Source of the DNA: Larix sibirica
Taxonomy: Eukaryota > Streptophyta > Pinopsida > Pinales > Pinaceae
Length of the DNA: 12,582 bases
NCBI GenBank assembly: GCA_004151065.3
Contig: NWUY0300044884.1
Location: 11,831 to 24,412, forward strand
Direction: 5' to 3'
A model generated the notes under the pieces. That model was not told where the DNA came from, did not search any database, and worked only from the letters and a program-made list of their open reading frames with translations. Numbering within the stretch: position 1 is the first letter of the stretch; each line of letters opens with the position of its first letter. Below are positions 9,828 to 12,582 of the stretch, in pieces. The position numbers were made by a program, and so were the translations under genes.

Positions 9828-10075
9828 AAAAAGTAGGTGGAACATCTACAATTACCACATCCATCATAATGATTTTTCTTGGGATTTGGGCCATCCTAAC
9901 CACCAGATCTTTAATCATACGCAAACATTTAATCCTCTTGGAATCAAAGGAATTTAGATCTTTGTAGGGCCCTATGTAAAGTTCAACCCTGATTTTTCCA
10001 TGATATTTAAGGGAGTCAAGGAATGTGAGGCCCCGTACTCATATAGACAACTATGGAGATGAATATTTTGGAGTT
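9828..10075 (-). pseudogene. Ty3/gypsy aspartic protease remnant
   Basis: Retroelement protease cleaves the gag-pol polyprotein. The minus strand reads MSTGPHIP (10031-10042 covers M-S-T-G), where family members have the D-S/T-G catalytic triad, so the aspartate is Ser. After a frameshift come PLNIMEKSGLNFT, and after another IGPYKDLNSFDSKRIKCLRM, IKDLVVRMAQIP and MMDVVIVDVPPTF. The last block is the conserved protease C-terminal half in plant gypsy elements. The match stops at 9828, where the LINE-side sequence begins. The next gypsy domain in order (RNase H) resumes at 7190. Confidence 0.85.
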
Positions 10076-10740
10076 CAAGAGAATATGGAAATGAGGGGTG
10101 AGTTCATCACTACCAACTAACAAATTTCCCAACACAATTTTAGAAGCATTATCCTATAGGTCGACCACGTTAGCTGGGAAAGGGATTTCATCTTGGAGAA
10201 CCATTAAATTTGTAGATGGGCTAGAAGTTATGTTTTGGGAGATTTGAACTCTGGCAGATTAGGTTTGGGGTTGCTCCTCAACTCCCAAGAAATTTAATAT
10301 TTATTTTCTATGAGTGGGGTTTTTAACAACTTCAAACAAAGGTAATGGTATTTTGAATTTACTTAATTCATGCTTGATATCATAGGAACTATCTCAGGGG
10401 TGTTGGTAGTGTTCGTAGACTTGGCCAGTATGGCAATTGTTTGTTGAGAGGCATGGAATTTCCCATTGGTTTAGGCAATGTGGGAATCTTTGTGTTGTTC
10501 AACCTCCTTGGGTTCCTCCCTGAATGTAACTATATATTTCTTAAAATTAGAGGCTTTAAATGTGCCTCCTTTCCTGAATATTTAATACTCTTATTTGTGC
10601 CACTCCTTACAATTTCATTCCTTTGGTTGTTGCCTCTCTCATGTAATTTTGGGTAGTTACTATTTCTTGGATATCATATTTCCTTCTTATCTTAGACATG
10701 ATATCATTAGACACCATCTTGAGCTAAATAGGGGTCAAGT
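10076..10740 (-). pseudogene. Gag-to-protease linker of the gypsy element
   Basis: On the minus strand, MVSNDIMSKIRRKYDIQEIV and then MREATTKGMKL occupy about 10720-10620. The block YEHYQHP-stop-DSSYDIKHELSKF and IPLPLFEVVKNPTHRK (about 10410-10300) resembles the segment just before protease in plant gypsy gag-pol, where a YDI/L-E-L-x-K motif is typical. Stops are frequent. No zinc knuckle is visible. The plus-strand open frame at 10441-10656 is hydrophobic but is antisense to this and is not called. Confidence 0.65.
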
Positions 10741-11043
10741 TAAAAGGGTAAGCATCATTTAAGAAAATGCCATCATCCAATATCCCTTCCTCTTCTTCTC
10801 TTATGAACACACCAGGTAAATCACTTGGGGGGAGAGTCGTCAACCACATTGATATTATCATCAAGATGAAATAACATATATATATATATATGGTTTGGTC
10901 AGCGTGGTATTCAACACATGGCTCATAGTAATCATCATAACAAGGAGGGGAGGGTACTATCATATTGGTATGACCTCTAGAATTTTTTGAGGGATCTTTC
11001 TCTTTTGTTTTATTTTCTACCACGGGCTAGTTAGGGGACTTTC
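10741..11043 (-). other. Unassigned, possibly gag-linker DNA
   Basis: An open minus frame (10724-11023, 99 codons) contains LPGVFIREEEEGILDDGIFL and a low-complexity YIYIYI piece made by an AT repeat. No gag motif is seen. It adjoins the gag-to-protease linker on the same strand, so it could belong to the same element. It could also be the inversion junction with the plus-strand gag fragment at 11044. Confidence 0.35.
10876..10891. repeat. (AT)n microsatellite
   Basis: Sixteen bases of pure AT alternation, inside the unassigned stretch next to the gypsy linker. Confidence 0.95.
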
Positions 11044-11330
11044 ATGAGGTTTATATCAATGTCATGCCTAGATTCAATGGGGAGAATGACATTTCTGCTT
11101 AAGACCATCTCATTTCCTGACAAGATTGCGTATATAACTTTTTATGTGGAATCTAATGGTTTTTCCCATAATGTTTTCCCATTCCCTGGAGGGGGAGGCT
11201 AGAAAGTGGTTTAGGAATATGCATAATACCTCCATACAGTGGAATGTGGATCATAGATCTATCTTGGTGGGAAGAACCATGGCTATTCATGCCAATTTAT
11301 TCTTTCAAGCCCCCATTTTATTTGACTCCC
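11044..11330 (+). pseudogene. Ty3/gypsy gag (capsid) fragment, plus strand
   Basis: Gag forms the particle that holds the element RNA. In plus-strand frames the sequence reads VMPRFNGENDISA-stop-DHLISF, then after a short break YNF and FYVESNGFSHNVF. The open frame at 11144 then gives HSLEGEARKWFRNMHNTSIQ. This is the standard order of plant gypsy gag: P-x-F-x-G, E-E/D-H-L, a helix, then S-L-x-G-E-A-R-K-W-F. A weaker continuation follows (WNVDHRSILVG), matching the W-G-x-K-K block poorly. Frameshifts and a stop disrupt it. Its orientation is opposite to the neighbouring minus-strand gypsy parts on both sides. Confidence 0.75.
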
Positions 11331-11754
11331 ACAAATGATCCACAACCATAGATCTATTTATGTAAAGGAACACCTGGACATTCCAATCACTTATCATGTT
11401 GTCCACTCAATATTTCTCACTCCCTGTGAAGAATGCGAGTCAATGATTTGATTTTTGTTGAGGATAATCTACATCATCAATTTTGTCTTGCACGAAACTT
11501 TTGCTCCACCCTTGCTACTTTGAAACTATTTGAGGGTCTTAGAAGTATTTTAGGAGAATGCCATTGGTAGGAAGGGTGCAGGCCATTGGGCTCAAGGAGC
11601 TTCCTTAGAGGGACATGAGAAGGAAAATCTAGAAAATTCAAGTATGAAAAATGAATACGAGGCTTGTTTGTGGAATGGAAAGTGAGGGTTACTCTAAAAA
11701 ATTTGTGTATGGGCCTGGAGAACAATTCTTTTTTGGTAACGCCATCCCAAGGGG
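11331..11754. other. No secure assignment
   Basis: A minus-strand open frame of 101 codons (11477-11782) covers much of this stretch. Its upstream end overlaps the RT fragment in a different frame, and the remainder shows no motif I know. The plus strand also has partly open frames. It may be the continuation of the element on the right, after a rearrangement. Confidence 0.45.
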
Positions 11755-11960
11755 ATAACACAAGGCTAAACAATCCACACATAGTCGTTATCTATTGTAT
11801 TTCTTGGTAATCAACATTATGTTCATTCCATGTCATGATGTACTAGAGAAAATGGGCCATTCCTCCCATAAAATTTCCACCCATTTCTCAATCTCTCCAC
11901 TATCTAATGGATAATTCCTATACAACCCACTATTAGGTAGTGCTACATAGGATACAAGTC
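11755..11960 (-). pseudogene. RT N-terminal fragment of the second gypsy element
   Basis: The minus strand reads LPNSGLYRNYPLDSGEIEKW and VEILWEEW, then SSTS-stop-HGMNIMLITKK and RLCVDCLAL. These match the RT entry block of chromovirus-like gypsy elements: LPN-x-x-x-YR, E-x-x-E-L-L, S-x-S-P-x-x-x-P-x-L-x-x-K-K, W-R-x-C-V-D-Y-R-A-L-N. The match ends abruptly near 11755, before the palm active site. At least two stops are present. Confidence 0.78.
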
Positions 11961-12169
11961 CATCTCATTTTGGATTGAAAACTTTGGCAACAAGACTTTT
12001 ACTTCTAAGAAACCTTTTTCGAACTCAACCAATAACTTGTTAATCACTATTTGTTGCTCAAAACTATGACCAATTTCTTGTTGATGTCTTGGGTATAACC
12101 ATTAATAAAACAAATTTGAGATTATTGCTAATAAGTATATTTGCTTGTGTTGTTGAGATTAGAGAAATT

Positions 12170-12250
12170 TATCTTTACCTTTGTAGGAATGAATGACATG
12201 CATTTTACCATCTTTCACAAGTCAGTATTCATTCTCCCTCCTCTTGAACA
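12170..12250 (-). pseudogene. Post-protease spacer of the second gypsy element
   Basis: The reading KRRENEYWLVKDGKMHVIHS and then YKGKDKF resembles the sequence between protease and RT in this type of gypsy polyprotein, where an N-x-Y-x-L-x-K-D-G-x-x-Y-I block is common. The match is from memory of the family and is moderate. The following 200 bases up to the RT block are only partly readable. Confidence 0.55.
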
Positions 12251-12379
12251 CAACATGTAGTTTAGTCCCTTCCTTCTTCCATTTTCCCTTCTTTGCAACA
12301 TTGGAATTTTCTTAGGAGTTTTAGAGTTATGTCCTCCTTTATATACAAAGGAACTATAATTTGGATGCACCCTCCTATA

Positions 12380-12540
12380 AGGTACCCTTTTACTAACCTT
12401 CTTTTGCTTCCACGTGGCTTAACTTAGCAAATGCATCATCTAATGTGATGATGTTAAACAAGGCAACTATTTTTGAATGTGACTATGCAAACCCCCAACA
12501 TACTGAAGCACTACTTTTTTGTCATCCTCAATGATCCAAA
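12380..12540 (-). pseudogene. Gag fragment of the second gypsy element
   Basis: The minus strand reads EDDKKVVLQYVGGLHSHIQK, then in a shifted frame LFNIITLDDAFAKLSHVEAK. This is the C-terminal capsid block of gypsy gag, with the usual Y-x-x-G-L and L-x-x-A-x-x-K-A-x-x-x-E-x-K patterns. No CCHC zinc knuckle could be read downstream. It probably joins directly to the post-protease spacer through a deletion. Confidence 0.7.
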
Positions 12541-12582
12541 ACTGATAGATTGCTGTGAATATTTATTTAATATTATTATTTA

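Larger units (their letters stand above)
7400..9830 (+). mobile_element. 5'-truncated, decayed plant LINE (non-LTR retrotransposon)
   Basis: In plus-strand order are the RT C-terminus, an RT-to-zinc-finger linker, a zf-RVT domain and a C-terminal RNase H. This is the typical ORF2 tail of plant L1-like elements. ORF1, the endonuclease and most of the RT palm are absent, which fits the 5' truncation usual for LINE insertion. Stops and frameshifts interrupt it throughout. It lies antisense inside a Ty3/gypsy element, so it inserted after that element. A clear poly(A) tail was not found; the weak A-rich piece near 9826-9832 could be its remnant. Both ends are estimates. Confidence 0.92.
4130..10740 (-). 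mobile_element. Decayed Ty3/gypsy LTR retrotransposon, split by a LINE
   Basis: Minus-strand domains appear in one consistent order: gag/protease linker, protease, RNase H, linker, reverse transcriptase, second RNase H and integrase. The run is broken between about 7200 and 9828 by a plus-strand LINE. Each domain is readable only by switching frames and passing stops, so the copy is inactive. No LTRs, primer binding site or polypurine tract could be identified, so both ends are approximate. The extra RNase H places it among plant Ty3/gypsy elements with dual RNase H (Tat-like or a related group). The exact lineage is inference. Host copies of this kind are transcribed and reverse-transcribed in cytoplasmic particles, then integrated by integrase. 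Confidence 0.93.
11755..12540 (-). mobile_element. Second decayed Ty3/gypsy element, minus strand
   Basis: Three gypsy pieces are present in order on the minus strand: a gag piece (12540-12380), the spacer that follows protease (12250-12170) and the start of RT (11960-11755). The motifs differ from those of the larger minus-strand gypsy element, for instance the CVD version of the RT palm block, so it belongs to another gypsy lineage. The protease and zinc-knuckle portion appears deleted. Its left part beyond 11755 is lost or unrecognisable, and its right end may lie outside the window. Confidence 0.75.

Noticed and set aside
7081-9840. Possible target-site duplication sharing TTCATGG near 7250 and 9815
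   Set aside because: Seven bases match by chance too easily and the positions do not agree with both inferred LINE ends.
9538-9957. 139-codon plus-strand open frame rich in aromatic residues
   Set aside because: Its second half is antisense to the gypsy protease remnant and its first half lies in the LINE 3' region; no membrane protein family is evident.
10441-10656. Hydrophobic 71-codon plus-strand frame that could suggest a small membrane protein
   Set aside because: It overlaps the minus-strand gag-to-protease linker, and the hydrophobicity follows from T-rich antisense sequence.

Overview
This window looks like intergenic DNA from a large, repeat-rich seed plant genome. It is AT-rich and no intact host gene was recognised. 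Nearly everything that can be identified is decayed retrotransposon. The families are plant-type: Ty3/gypsy pol with an extra RNase H, and a plant LINE with a zf-RVT domain and a C-terminal RNase H. A conifer or similar large-genome plant would fit, but that is inference only.

Layout. Positions 1-73 hold a CT/CA/GT microsatellite and a G tract. Positions 74-2984 hold nothing I can name. Two unrecognised decayed coding traces follow, one on the minus strand (2985-3302) and one on the plus strand (3692-4108). From about 4130 to 10740 lies one Ty3/gypsy element on the minus strand. In its own 5'-to-3' direction it reads gag/protease linker (10740-10076), protease (10075-9828), an additional RNase H (7190-6805), a linker, reverse transcriptase (6420-5470), the RT-linked RNase H (5420-4985) and integrase (4760-4130). 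A plus-strand LINE sits between its protease and its first RNase H (about 7400-9830). The LINE keeps its RT C-terminus, zinc-finger domain and RNase H. From 11044 to 11330 a Ty3/gypsy gag fragment lies on the plus strand, head to head with the minus-strand element. At the right edge (11755-12540) a second Ty3/gypsy type on the minus strand keeps gag, a post-protease spacer and the start of RT, with protease apparently deleted.

Activity. All elements are dead: frameshifts and stops break every domain and several catalytic residues are replaced. No LTR pair, primer binding site, target-site duplication, tRNA, rRNA or CRISPR array was found. The most notable point is the gypsy domain order, with one RNase H upstream of RT while the RNase H downstream of RT has lost its first catalytic aspartate. 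I found no convincing new biological system.
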